This document shows, in pieces, positions 24,094 to 33,447 of a DNA stretch of 51,718 nt. The stretch lies in assembly GCA_009783885.1 (NCBI GenBank), contig WRCN01000017.1:1-51718 (forward strand), in the 5' to 3' direction. The first letter of the stretch is position 1. Every line of letters starts with the position of its first letter. The DNA comes from Bacteroidales bacterium (GTDB lineage: Bacteria > Bacteroidota > Bacteroidia > Bacteroidales > P3). The notes beneath the pieces were generated by a model. It saw only the letters and a list, made by a program, of their open reading frames with translations. It was not told where the DNA came from and searched no databases. Both the position numbers and the translations under genes were made by a program.

Positions 24094-27033
24094 ATGATGA
24101 AACCAACACTTTTTATCCGCAAGGCGTTTCTTCGCAACGCCTTAACAGCAACCTGGTTGTGCTTTTTGTTGTTTTTCTTTGCGCTATCAACTACATTTGC
24201 ACAAAATCCAAAACAACAAAACTCAAATCGAACCCGAAATGCCAACACAGAGACTTCGATACAAGGTGAGAATGGAAAAATAACCCCGTTCGAACAATTC
24301 AAGCAAAAAGCCCCGCAACGCGGTGATGTCCATGAAGAAACCGCAAAACGATCAAAATCTGCCATCGAAAAAAACCAAAAACTAATAGCAGGCGAATTCA
24401 TACAAATAACGGAATTTCCTTTTGTGGAAGATCTTAATTTTGTAAACGCTACTCATGTGGTGTGGGGTTACACTGCGTTTGTTTTTGAATTCACACTGAC
24501 TGAACTCGCTACAGTATCCGGAACTACCTCTAATGGCGGCTACTACAGTTTGTTTTCAGATTCCGCATTAACGAATAGCCTAAATAATGTTAGTGGAGGT
24601 AGTTTTTTTGTTATTCTTAAGCCGGGAACCTATTATTTGGCGATAGATGATGATGGCAATCGTACACGTCAAACCACTGTCACTATCGAATCCCAAGTTC
24701 TTTCACCCATTGAAATCAGCGTTCCGTTCGATGATCAAATTATACTTACGAACGAAAATACTTATCTGCTATGGGGCTCTAGAGGTGCTATTTATGAATT
24801 TATGCTCGATGAGCCGAAAGTATTAGATTTCTCAGCATCTTCCAACGATGCTTACATATATTTACAGATTGTCGGCACTAGTGTTGGACATTCTGATGAT
24901 TTTAGTTTTGCTTTAGGTTCAGGAACCCATTATATCGCTGTTATCGACCAATTTGGTTATTTGAATAGTAATCCAGAATTGTCTGTACATCTGACGATAA
25001 ATTTTAATGAATTCGCTGTGATACCCATTGAGATTCCTTTCCATGAAACTGTCTCGCTTACAAATGAAAATACCATGAGCATGACAAGTACTACCAGGGC
25101 ACAGGTATATTCTTTCAGTCTTAATGAACATGCACCTTTACTTTTATTAGCCGACACCAATATTCCCTATTTCATTATTTCGGACACTGAAGGACGGGAA
25201 ATAGCAGGGGGTAACAACCGCATAATAAGGTTACTACAACCAGGCCAATACCTTTTACATATATTAGACAACGGATATTTGTCGGATAATGAATCATTGA
25301 CGTTTAATCTGTCTATTGAAACACTCAAAACGTACAACGATATCGAATACTTGCCGATAACTCTCGGACAAAACGTAGCTAACGATTTTATGATTCCCAA
25401 AGTTTTTCTTACTTATGATGCCGATATATTCACCGTGTCGGGATACCGTTTCCCTGTGGAAGCCGGACGTACTTACAGAGTCGTCTGCGACATCTTTGCT
25501 TCGGATATAGTCCTCCCACACATAGCATTTTTGCATGATCCGTTTACCGGCAATTTTCTGAATGATGTAATAAGTGCCCATATTGGTAGCTGGGATCCGG
25601 TAACAAGACTTACGATGAGTGCAATAGTTTGGGCACAGAATGATGGCGATATTAATCTGCTCTTTGCGTGTATAACGATGCCGTTCATCGAATATAATTT
25701 CTTTTACATGTTTACCGTTGAAGAAATCGGAACCATGGAACAAGAGGAATTTCATTTTGTGGATATGACGCTACCGTTTGAGGCACTTCTCTACTTCCAT
25801 CCCGATTACAATTCTCTTGAAAGAGAAGAAACCGATGAATTTGTCAAAGGATTCCAACTTGTTTTGGAAGAAGAAACAACCATTCGATACGCTTCGGGCT
25901 TCAACCTCTTGAATGGTCAAGTCGTCGGCCTGTATGTTTATACCGATTCGGCAATGACCGATCAAGTTGGGGACAAATATTGGCAAGATGATGTATTTAC
26001 TCAAGATGATGTATTTACTTTAGATGCCGGCACGTATTACCTTGTTTTTACGGATGATGGTTTTTATCAGCATCACGGTATTTATCTAGAATGTTTTGTT
26101 AAACTTGAAAAATATGAAATTCAATCGCTTGTGTTTGAAGAAATAGAACTTCCTTATTTAAACGAGCAATTCGACTTTACGCCTCAAGCAGGAGCGGTTC
26201 AGATTTATGGTCCGAACGGTTTCGAATTAGTAAGAGCGTTGAAGTTTACATTAGACCAAGACACTATGCTTTATTTCTACAGCGGAAACCAATCTCTTGA
26301 GTGGGGGCCTTTTATCTATTACAGCCAAACAGAATTTGATATAAATTTAAATGGTGTTGCTCAGGATTTTCTTTACCCCGGCGAACTAATGCCATTCTAT
26401 TTTGAAGCCGGTACCTGGTATATAGCCTTAGGCGATGACGGATTTCCTTTTTATGAAGGACATTACTACACTACCGTTTTATCAATTGCGTTTGTAGACA
26501 CTATTCCTGATGTAACCGATCCTGCCCTTCCGGAAATCGTAAGCACGATAGCAAGTCAAACAGAAATCACGCTTCCTGATGATGCCGCTCATGCGGACTT
26601 ATTGGTAGCATTACTCGCTCTTGAGATCACAGGAGTTCTGAATAATGAAACTACCATACAGATGGATAACTTACCTTTCGCGTGGACGTTTAACACAGAC
26701 AAAACCGAAGCCTATTTTACCAATCTTACAGGTGTGCTGTTTGAACTTGCCGAGAACTATGAGCCTGCAACGGTTACTATCATCTACCAAAGTACAAGTA
26801 TAGAAAAACCGATTGTCGCAGAGGCTACACCTATACTGCCATGGATACAAAACGGCATAATCCATATCAAAGGTTTGACTTTGGGTAGACCATACCGTAT
26901 TTGGAACATATCCGGAAAATTGGTTCATCAAAGTGTTGCGAGATCAGATATAGAAACAGCAAATGTTTCGTCTTTGCCACGGGGTATATATATTATTCAA
27001 TCCGAAAATCGGGCGGTGAAGATTGTGTATTAA
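24094..27033 (+). CDS. Secreted protein with T9SS type A sorting domain
   Basis: 979 aa. A long signal peptide (about residues 1-36, ending STTFA-QN) is followed by a disordered segment and by several repeated beta-sandwich units of about 110 residues with the pattern IEIPF...VSLTNENT...YEFxLxE...GTHYIAVxD. The last 70 residues (GLTLGRPYRIWNISGKLVHQ, then SSLPRGIYIIQSENRAVKIV) match a type A T9SS sorting domain, so the protein is probably exported through the outer membrane by the type IX system and anchored or released. The repeats resemble carbohydrate- or protein-binding sandwich domains, but no enzymatic motif was recognised. An 18-base duplication at 25984-26019 doubles QDDVFT. Confidence 0.85.
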   Translation: MMKPTLFIRKAFLRNALTATWLCFLLFFFALSTTFAQNPKQQNSNRTRNANTETSIQGENGKITPFEQFKQKAPQRGDVHEETAKRSKSAIEKNQKLIAGEFIQITEFPFVEDLNFVNATHVVWGYTAFVFEFTLTELATVSGTTSNGGYYSLFSDSALTNSLNNVSGGSFFVILKPGTYYLAIDDDGNRTRQTTVTIESQVLSPIEISVPFDDQIILTNENTYLLWGSRGAIYEFMLDEPKVLDFSASSNDAYIYLQIVGTSVGHSDDFSFALGSGTHYIAVIDQFGYLNSNPELSVHLTINFNEFAVIPIEIPFHETVSLTNENTMSMTSTTRAQVYSFSLNEHAPLLLLADTNIPYFIISDTEGREIAGGNNRIIRLLQPGQYLLHILDNGYLSDNESLTFNLSIETLKTYNDIEYLPITLGQNVANDFMIPKVFLTYDADIFTVSGYRFPVEAGRTYRVVCDIFASDIVLPHIAFLHDPFTGNFLNDVISAHIGSWDPVTRLTMSAIVWAQNDGDINLLFACITMPFIEYNFFYMFTVEEIGTMEQEEFHFVDMTLPFEALLYFHPDYNSLEREETDEFVKGFQLVLEEETTIRYASGFNLLNGQVVGLYVYTDSAMTDQVGDKYWQDDVFTQDDVFTLDAGTYYLVFTDDGFYQHHGIYLECFVKLEKYEIQSLVFEEIELPYLNEQFDFTPQAGAVQIYGPNGFELVRALKFTLDQDTMLYFYSGNQSLEWGPFIYYSQTEFDINLNGVAQDFLYPGELMPFYFEAGTWYIALGDDGFPFYEGHYYTTVLSIAFVDTIPDVTDPALPEIVSTIASQTEITLPDDAAHADLLVALLALEITGVLNNETTIQMDNLPFAWTFNTDKTEAYFTNLTGVLFELAENYEPATVTIIYQSTSIEKPIVAEATPILPWIQNGIIHIKGLTLGRPYRIWNISGKLVHQSVARSDIETANVSSLPRGIYIIQSENRAVKIVY

Positions 27034-27072
27034 TAGCAAGTGGATTCCTCGCTTCACTCGGAATGACGAACG
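27034..27072. repeat. GTCGAG-family element after the T9SS gene
   Basis: TAGCAAGTGGATTCCTCGCT and CACTCGGAATGACGAACG form one arm; a partial opposite arm (CGTTATGTCGAGTAG) lies at 27156-27170, with a terminator hairpin between. It directly follows the TAA stop. Confidence 0.75.
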
Positions 27073-27085
27073 TTTTCGAGAGGTG

Positions 27086-27136
27086 AGAGAGAAAAAAATG
27101 GTCGGTGGCTTTGCCACCGACCATTTTTTTCTCTCT
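27086..27136. terminator. Strong bidirectional terminator between convergent genes
   Basis: A perfect 24-bp stem with a TTT loop (core GGTGGCTTTGCCACC), flanked by A7 and T7 runs on either side of the GC core, lies between the stops of the convergent genes ending at 27033 and 27183. Confidence 0.9.
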
Positions 27137-27182
27137 TGTTCTTTCTCATTACTACCGTTATGTCGAGTAGAAAATTTTTCTT

Positions 27183-27968
27183 TCAGAAAAATTTCAACTG
27201 CGAACAAATTTCTTCTGTTTCCAAATCCATTTCAAAATCCCTCCGCAATTTGTAATTGATATTAGCCTTGTGGGCCTGGGAAATTTGATGGTAGCGATGA
27301 ATCCGATAAAGTTTGCCGTCTTTCACCAGTTTGGCTCCGGTTTGATGGAAGCAGAACGGAATATCTTTTTCGATGCACTGCCGGCGAATATCTAAAATCC
27401 AATCGTAGTCGAGAATTCGAGCTTCAGCACCGGATTCGCCGCTGGTGGCAACTTCGCGGATTTCATCATTCAAATACGCTGAAATGTTCATTTTTTCAAG
27501 CATTGGAGCTATAATAATCACTTTGTTCTTAATCGGAAGTTGATTGAAAATCGGCAGGCGATAATCCGCCATAGCCTGATTTTCCACCGTACAGCCAATA
27601 ATGACGTTTTCGTAGCCATCGCCCCAATCATCGGGTAAATTCACACGAAATCTGTCAATCCGTTTGGTAAAAATAAAAAATCGCAAATCCTTGCGAAGCT
27701 TCATCATTGCCCATGCTTCCGAACGCCATTCATCCGCTTGTTTCACAAAAAAATCAGATGTCATGCAGGTATAAATAATTCGCCCCGCACGCAATTTGTA
27801 GGTTTTATCACGCTTTCGCTTGATCGGCAAATCGAAATCCGCATTTTTTTTCACTACATTAGCACGTTTACCATCGCCGTACATCTCATCTTGACGATAG
27901 ACGTAGCAGTGTTTACAGCCGGGACTGTGTTTGATGCAGCCGTGCCAGGGGTTCCAGTAGTTGGGCAT
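27183..27968 (-). CDS. DUF5131 (phage Gp37/Gp68-like) protein
   Basis: 261 aa, complete. It begins WNPWHGCIKHSPGCKHCYVY, the signature of the DUF5131/Gp37-Gp68 family, with Cys-x6-Cys-x2-Cys likely to bind an iron-sulfur cluster in a radical-SAM-like arrangement. FIFTKRIDRF, GCTVENQ and SGESGAEAR are further family motifs. The biochemical reaction is not known to me. It starts 17 bases after the DUF5694 gene on the same strand, with no promoter between, so the two are probably one transcript. Confidence 0.85.
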   Translation of the reverse strand: MPNYWNPWHGCIKHSPGCKHCYVYRQDEMYGDGKRANVVKKNADFDLPIKRKRDKTYKLRAGRIIYTCMTSDFFVKQADEWRSEAWAMMKLRKDLRFFIFTKRIDRFRVNLPDDWGDGYENVIIGCTVENQAMADYRLPIFNQLPIKNKVIIIAPMLEKMNISAYLNDEIREVATSGESGAEARILDYDWILDIRRQCIEKDIPFCFHQTGAKLVKDGKLYRIHRYHQISQAHKANINYKLRRDFEMDLETEEICSQLKFF

Positions 27969-27985
27969 AATTTTAACAGAGAAAG

Positions 27986-28810
27986 TTATTTCAAAAAATC
28001 GTTAGTTCTTACCAATGTATATTCAGGTGAACATTCAAACAGATAATTTAAAATACTCAAATGTCCGGATCCATATATCACTAATATTCGGTCTTCAGGA
28101 CGAGTATCAATCCGTTGAATATTTCTGAAAATTTTTAAATTTCGACTAAACCAACGTCCGGTTTCAAAATCAACTCCAGTAAAATCGTATGGTGTAAATT
28201 CGTGTTTAAAAGGTCCGATTAGATAGCTACCTAAATCTCTTTTTATGTTCTTTTCATCGTTTTTTCGTACCAATTCAGCTAATATTCCTTTTGTTTTAAA
28301 TAATCGTTCATTAAATAATTCCGAATTGTTTTCAAAGGATTTTGCAAATGCTAAAAATTCCTCACTTTTTTGGTTGTTCATGAGATTAGAAATATTTTCA
28401 GTAAAATTGCCCCATTCATCTACGCAGTAAAGTTTTTGTAATCCCATAGCCTTTGCAATTCTAAAGCCGATTTGCTCTATTTCTTCCCGCCTTAACAGAT
28501 GCTTGCCCAATAAATACTGATGATATAGCGAATCAATTATATGTTGGTAAGCCGGTTGACATTCAATAACAATAATCGTTGGTTGAAATAACAATAGTTT
28601 TTCAACAATAAGTTCGATTTCTTTTTGATGTTCAGGCAAGAGAACATCAATTTGGTCTTCTTTTGCTATTTGTACAACATCAAGATTTGGAAAATTAAAA
28701 TGGAATACGCCTAAAGTCAGCACCTCAGGTGTTTTTAATTTTGCATTGTCGCTTGTGAATGCCACCCCGAAAATCAGTGCGAGAATAAGTAAAAAATTCA
28801 ATCTTTTCAT
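27986..28810 (-). CDS. Secreted DUF5694 / TIKI-like protein
   Basis: 274 aa with a signal peptide (about residues 1-20). The mature part has LGVFHFNFPNLDVVQ near the start, IVIECQPAYQ around 80, and VIYGSGHLSILNYL near the end. From memory this G-x-H...E...GxGHxxxL layout is that of DUF5694, related to the TraB/TIKI/ChaN fold, several members of which are metal-dependent hydrolases. Substrate unknown. It is first in a two-gene transcript with the DUF5131 gene. Confidence 0.75.
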   Translation of the reverse strand: MKRLNFLLILALIFGVAFTSDNAKLKTPEVLTLGVFHFNFPNLDVVQIAKEDQIDVLLPEHQKEIELIVEKLLLFQPTIIVIECQPAYQHIIDSLYHQYLLGKHLLRREEIEQIGFRIAKAMGLQKLYCVDEWGNFTENISNLMNNQKSEEFLAFAKSFENNSELFNERLFKTKGILAELVRKNDEKNIKRDLGSYLIGPFKHEFTPYDFTGVDFETGRWFSRNLKIFRNIQRIDTRPEDRILVIYGSGHLSILNYLFECSPEYTLVRTNDFLK

Positions 28811-28862
28811 ATTTAAATAATTTTTTGTTTCATATAAGACGATGTGTGTCGCAAATTTGTTA

Positions 28863-28870
28863 CAAAGATA
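28863..28870 (-). promoter_or_regulatory. -7 box of the DUF5694-DUF5131 transcript
   Basis: TATCTTTG on the minus strand, about 50 bases before the start at 28810. Confidence 0.65.
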
Positions 28871-28893
28871 CGAAAAAAAAAGTAGGTTATCTC

Positions 28894-28922
28894 AAAAAAA
28901 AAGGGCGATGCATGCATCGCCC
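28894..28922 (-). terminator. Intrinsic terminator of dnaK
   Basis: A perfect 20-base palindrome, GGGCGATGCATGCATCGCCC (28903-28922), is followed on the minus strand by nine T residues. It is 17 bases beyond the dnaK stop. With its flank it also belongs to the GTAGGGGCGA class of dispersed repeats seen again at 34480. Confidence 0.92.
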
Positions 28923-28939
28923 CTACAAAAAATGAAATT

Positions 28940-30859
28940 TTACTCTTTCACTTCCTCGAATTCCGCATCAGTTACGGTTTCACCTTGTGTTGGCTCACCA
29001 GCTGTGCTTGATGCGTTTCCTTCGAATGGATTTCCGGCATCACCGCCTTGTGCTTCTTGCGCGGCTTTGTAAAGTTCTTCGGAAGCGGCTGTCCATGCGG
29101 TGTTCAGCTTTTCGAGAGCAGGTTCGATTTTGGACAAATCTTTTGTGCTTTCGGCTTCTTTTAACTCTTTTAATGCTTCTTCGATTGGCGTGCGTTTTTC
29201 TTCCGAAATTTTTTCGCCGTATTCTTTAAGTTGTTTTTCCGTTTGGAAAATCATTGCATTCGCAGCGTTCAATTTGTCGGCTTCTTCTTTCAATTTTTTA
29301 TCGGCTTCAGCGTTCGCTTCAGCTTCGGCTTTCATGCGTTTGATTTCTTCTTCAGAAAGTCCGGACGATGCTTCAATACGGATTTGTTGCGATTTCCCGG
29401 TGCCTTTATCTAACGCAGACACGTGCAAAATTCCATTGGCATCAATGTCGAACGTTACTTCGATTTGCGGAACACCGCGCGGTGCGGAAGGAATACCGTC
29501 CAAGTGGAAGCGTCCGATCGTTTTATTGTTCGCTGCCATTGGGCGTTCGCCTTGCAACACGTGGATTTCTACCGATGGTTGATTGTCTGCTGCAGTCGAA
29601 AATGTTTCCGATTTTTTCGTCGGAATCGTTGTGTTTGCCTCAATTAATTTGGTCATCACACCACCCATAGTCTCAATTCCTAGAGAAAGCGGAGTTACGT
29701 CCAACAACAGAACATCCTTTACTTCTCCCGTCAGTACTGCACCTTGAATGGCAGCACCAAGTGCTACAACCTCATCCGGATTCACACCTTTTGATGGTGC
29801 TTTTCCAAAGATTTTTTCAACTAAGGCTTGGATTGCAGGAATACGTGTCGAACCTCCAACCAAAATCACCTCGTCAATTTCCGATGCTTTCATTCCTGCA
29901 TCAGACAAGGCTTTTTCGCAAGGTGCAACACAACGTTGAATCAAACTGTCGTTGATTTTTTCGAACTCAGCACGTGTCAACGTTTTTACCAAATGTTGCG
30001 GAATGCCTTCAACCGGCATGATGTATGGCAAGTTGATCTCCGTAGATGTCGAACTTGACAATTCAACTTTCGCTTTTTCTGCCGCTTCTTTCAAGCGTTG
30101 CAAAGCCATTGGGTCTTTACGCAAATCAATTCCTTTGTCTTTTTTAAAATCGTCTGCCAACCAATTGATAATGTTTTGATCAAAATCATCTCCACCCAAA
30201 TGTGTGTCACCGTTGGTTGATTTTACTTCAAATACGCCATCTCCAAGTTCGAGAATCGAAATGTCAAACGTTCCGCCACCAAAGTCAAATACTGCGATTT
30301 TGCTGTCTTTGTGTTTTTTGTCGATGCCATATGCCAAAGCCGCAGCAGTTGGCTCGTTGATGATACGATATACTTTCAAACCTGCGATTTCACCGGCTTC
30401 TTTCGTAGCCTGGCGTTGTGCATCATTAAAATATGCAGGTACGGTGATTACTGCACCTGTCACAGTTTGTCCGAGATAATCCTCAGCAGTTTTCTTCATT
30501 TTTTGAAGAATCATTGCCGAAATTTCTTGCGGAGTGTAGGTTTTTCCATCAATACTAATGGTTGCCATATTGTTTTTGCCTGCCTCTATTTTGTAAGGCA
30601 CGCGTGGGATTTCGTTTTTCACCTGTTCTACGGTTTCACCCATAAAACGTTTGATTGAAAAAACGGTTTTTGTAGGATTAGTGATCGCCTGACGCTTAGC
30701 AGGATCACCCACTTTGCGTTCGCCACCATCGACAAACGCCACCACTGAGGGTGTAGTTCTGCGACCTTCGTTGTTCGTAATCACAACGGGTTCGTTACCT
30801 TCCATCACTGCTACGCAGGAGTTCGAGGTTCCGAGGTCAATTCCAATAATTTTTGCCAT
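28940..30859 (-). CDS. dnaK: Chaperone DnaK (Hsp70)
   Basis: ATP-dependent protein-folding chaperone, 639 aa. I start at 30859 ([20 protein letters not shown]) because the 27 residues upstream in the open frame do not fit the family. Visible are the phosphate loops GIDLGTSNS and [14 protein letters not shown], the linker [20 protein letters not shown], the substrate-binding domain and an acidic end, EFEEVKE. It has no dnaJ or grpE neighbour. The upstream region carries a sigma54-like promoter and no CIRCE operator that I can see. Confidence 0.98.
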   Translation of the reverse strand: MAKIIGIDLGTSNSCVAVMEGNEPVVITNNEGRRTTPSVVAFVDGGERKVGDPAKRQAITNPTKTVFSIKRFMGETVEQVKNEIPRVPYKIEAGKNNMATISIDGKTYTPQEISAMILQKMKKTAEDYLGQTVTGAVITVPAYFNDAQRQATKEAGEIAGLKVYRIINEPTAAALAYGIDKKHKDSKIAVFDFGGGTFDISILELGDGVFEVKSTNGDTHLGGDDFDQNIINWLADDFKKDKGIDLRKDPMALQRLKEAAEKAKVELSSSTSTEINLPYIMPVEGIPQHLVKTLTRAEFEKINDSLIQRCVAPCEKALSDAGMKASEIDEVILVGGSTRIPAIQALVEKIFGKAPSKGVNPDEVVALGAAIQGAVLTGEVKDVLLLDVTPLSLGIETMGGVMTKLIEANTTIPTKKSETFSTAADNQPSVEIHVLQGERPMAANNKTIGRFHLDGIPSAPRGVPQIEVTFDIDANGILHVSALDKGTGKSQQIRIEASSGLSEEEIKRMKAEAEANAEADKKLKEEADKLNAANAMIFQTEKQLKEYGEKISEEKRTPIEEALKELKEAESTKDLSKIEPALEKLNTAWTAASEELYKAAQEAQGGDAGNPFEGNASSTAGEPTQGETVTDAEFEEVKE

Positions 30860-30907
30860 AATATGTTTTCCTTTCTTAATTTCGTTTTTTGTTTTACATT
30901 GTTTGTA

Positions 30908-30922
30908 ACAAATGACGTGCCA
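30908..30922 (-). promoter_or_regulatory. Sigma54-like promoter of dnaK
   Basis: On the minus strand TGGCACG-TCAT-TTGT (30922 down to 30908) matches the -24/-12 sigma54 consensus TGGCACG-N4-TTGC at all but one consensus base. It is 48 bases before the ATG. A TTGTCAGAAC motif lies just upstream. Confidence 0.6.
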
Positions 30923-30997
30923 AAAGGAAAGTTCTGACAAAATGGCATATTGTTCATTTTTTTGTTTTTATCCGTTCTCCCTACTCTCAGTTAACGC

Positions 30998-31037
30998 CGT
31001 CATTCCGAAAGAGCGAAGCGACTGAGGAATCTGTTCA
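30998..31037. repeat. GTCGAG-family element at the topA 3' end
   Basis: CGTCATTCCGAAAGAGCGAA then GCGACTGAGGAATCTGTTCA is a diverged copy of the family. It directly adjoins the topA stop codon at 31038-31040 and lies between topA and the dnaK promoter. Confidence 0.75.
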
Positions 31038-33404
31038 CTACTTCTTTTTTGTCGTTTTCTTTTTAGCTTCAGATTTCTTTTGGGCAGCTTTTTTTACAGG
31101 CTTTTCATCGCTTTCGGAAGTTATTTTTTTTCCATCGGCTAAATCTAAGCAATCTTGCAAAGTCAAGCTTTCGGGAGCGACGCTTTTCGGAATTTTATAA
31201 TTCTTTTTAGCTATGGCGACATAAGGGCCAAAACGTCCGTTAAGAACGCGGACATCGGGGTTTTCCTTGAATTCGCGAATCACAGCATTGGCATCTTTTT
31301 CGCGTTTTTCTTTGATAATTTCAATCACACGTTCTTCCGAAACCTCCAACGGGTCCTCGGTTTTCGGCAATGGAAAAAATGTTTTTCCCAAACGGATATA
31401 AGGGCCGAAACGACCAATTGCAACAACTAAATCCTCTCCTTCAAACTGCCCAACAGTTCTCGGAAGTTTGAATAATTCCAACACTTCATCAAGCGTAATG
31501 GTTTCGATAGATTGTCCTTTTTTCAAGCTTGCAAATGCCGGTTTTTCTTCATCGCTAACTTCGCCCAATTGAGCCATTGGACCAAATCTACCGATTTTTA
31601 CATAGATATTTTTCTTGGTTTTGGGATCTACGCCAACCAAACGTTCGCCACTCACTCGCTCCGAATGTTTGAGTGTTGTATCCACTTGTTTGTGGAATGG
31701 TTTGTAGAATTGACGCAGCATTTCCGTCCACTTCACATCTCCGTGAGCTACTTCGTCAAAATCTTTTTCAACTTCAGCAGTGAAATTAAAGTCAATGATT
31801 GTATCAAAATTTTCGACCAAAAAATGGGTTACCAAATTACCAATATCCGTTGGAAATAGTTTGGCTTTTTCTGTACCAAACGTTTCTGTCTTATCAGCTT
31901 CTTTGATCGTTCCTTTTGCGGTTAACTCAAAAGTTTTGTAGGTTCGTTCATTACCTTCTCGGTCTTCTTTCACCACGTATTCGCGCTTTTGAATAGTCGA
32001 AATTGTAGGTGCATATGTTGAAGGACGCCCAATGCCCAACTCTTCCATTTTTTTTACCAAACTCGCTTCCGCATATCGAGGCGGCGCTTGTGTAAACGTT
32101 TGACGTGCGGATATTTTTTGCATTAAAAGTTCGTCGTGAACGTTCATCGGCGGCAACAATCCTTTCACGTCTGAATCTTCTTCTTCATCTTTGGATTCCA
32201 TATAAACTTTCAGAAACCCATCAAACATCAACACCTCGCCTTTGGCTTGAAATTTTTCCGAACGATTAGAAATATCAATGTTTACAGTTGTTTTTTCAAA
32301 TTCGGCATCGCTCATTTGCGAAGCAATTGTGCGTTTCCAAATTAAATCATACAATTTTTGTTGCGATGTATCGCCTTCTATTTTGTGGTGATCAATATAG
32401 GTCGGACGAATAGCCTCGTGCGCTTCCTGTGCACCTTTGGACTTTGTCGCATATTGACGTGTTTTGTGATATTTTGCACCGTAACTTTTTTCAATCTCTG
32501 CTTTCGCTGTATTTATCGCCAAACCGGAAAGATGTACCGAGTCGGTACGCATATACGTAATGTGTCCGGATTCATATAGTTGCTGTGCAACCAACATAGT
32601 TTTGGCTACTGAAAAACCCAATTTTCGAGAGGCTTCCTGTTGCAGTGTTGATGTTGTGAATGGCGCTGCAGGCGTGCGTTTTGCAGGCTTGGTTTCAATA
32701 TCGGAAACCGTGAATTTCGCCGTTTTACAATCTTCTAAAAACGTTTTGGTTTCTTTAGTATCCGTAAAACGTTTGTTCAATTCTGCCTCCAGTATCTTTT
32801 TTGATGGCAAATCAAACAATGATGTTACACGAAATGCAGATGTAGATTCGAAATATCGGATTTCGTTTTCACGATCTACAATCAAGCGAACGGCAACAGA
32901 TTGCACACGTCCCGCAGACAAATTCGGACGAATTTTTTTCCACAGCACCGGCGAAATTTCATAACCCACCAAACGATCCAAAACACGTCGCGCTTGTTGT
33001 GCATTGATCAAATTTTCGTCCAACTGACGTGGATTTTCAATAGCATGTAAGATTGCTGTCTTAGTGATTTCATTAAACACAATCCGCTTGATTTTGGCTT
33101 TATCCAATTTCAAAACTTCCGACAAATGCCACGCGATAGCTTCTCCCTCGCGGTCTTCATCGGATGCCAACCAAACGGTATCAGCGCTTTTCGCTTCTTT
33201 TGCCAATTCGGCAACTATTTTTTTCTTATCACTCGGAATTTCATACTCCGGTGCAAAATCATGCTCTACATCTATGCTTAGATTACCTTTTGGGAGATCA
33301 CGCACATGACCGTAAGACGACAAAACTTTGTAATCTTTACCTAAATATTTTTCAATGGTTTTAGCTTTTGCGGGAGACTCTACGATGACTAAATTTTTCG
33401 ACAT
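31038..33404 (-). CDS. topA: DNA topoisomerase I
   Basis: Type IA topoisomerase relaxing negative supercoils, 788 aa. The start is taken at 33404 (MSKNLVIVESPAKAKTIEKY), since the 26 residues upstream in the open frame are not family-like and would overlap the promoter and the preceding gene. The TOPRIM domain has ASDEDREGEAIAWHL and the active-site Tyr is in HITYMRTDS. The C-terminus has two or three topoisomerase C-terminal repeats (VGVDPKTKKNIYVKIGRFGP and GRFGPYIRLG types), not Cys4 zinc fingers, and ends in a lysine-rich tail. Confidence 0.97.
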   Translation of the reverse strand: MSKNLVIVESPAKAKTIEKYLGKDYKVLSSYGHVRDLPKGNLSIDVEHDFAPEYEIPSDKKKIVAELAKEAKSADTVWLASDEDREGEAIAWHLSEVLKLDKAKIKRIVFNEITKTAILHAIENPRQLDENLINAQQARRVLDRLVGYEISPVLWKKIRPNLSAGRVQSVAVRLIVDRENEIRYFESTSAFRVTSLFDLPSKKILEAELNKRFTDTKETKTFLEDCKTAKFTVSDIETKPAKRTPAAPFTTSTLQQEASRKLGFSVAKTMLVAQQLYESGHITYMRTDSVHLSGLAINTAKAEIEKSYGAKYHKTRQYATKSKGAQEAHEAIRPTYIDHHKIEGDTSQQKLYDLIWKRTIASQMSDAEFEKTTVNIDISNRSEKFQAKGEVLMFDGFLKVYMESKDEEEDSDVKGLLPPMNVHDELLMQKISARQTFTQAPPRYAEASLVKKMEELGIGRPSTYAPTISTIQKREYVVKEDREGNERTYKTFELTAKGTIKEADKTETFGTEKAKLFPTDIGNLVTHFLVENFDTIIDFNFTAEVEKDFDEVAHGDVKWTEMLRQFYKPFHKQVDTTLKHSERVSGERLVGVDPKTKKNIYVKIGRFGPMAQLGEVSDEEKPAFASLKKGQSIETITLDEVLELFKLPRTVGQFEGEDLVVAIGRFGPYIRLGKTFFPLPKTEDPLEVSEERVIEIIKEKREKDANAVIREFKENPDVRVLNGRFGPYVAIAKKNYKIPKSVAPESLTLQDCLDLADGKKITSESDEKPVKKAAQKKSEAKKKTTKKK

Positions 33405-33435
33405 AAATATAATTTTTCGGTTAGGAAATATTTTG

Positions 33436-33443
33436 CAAAGGTA
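33436..33443 (-). promoter_or_regulatory. -7 box of topA
   Basis: TACCTTTG on the minus strand, 31 bases before the topA start. It lies 4 bases beyond the stop of the upstream transglycosylase gene, so the upstream promoter elements must be inside that gene. Confidence 0.7.
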
Positions 33444-33447
33444 TGAA

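Noticed and set aside
28987-30908. Plus-strand open frames opposite dnaK
   Set aside because: Typical antisense shadows of a codon-biased, highly conserved gene, with no motifs or promoters.
30860-30940. 27-residue N-terminal extension of DnaK
   Set aside because: The added residues are not family-like and would overlap the promoter; [11 protein letters not shown] is the standard start.
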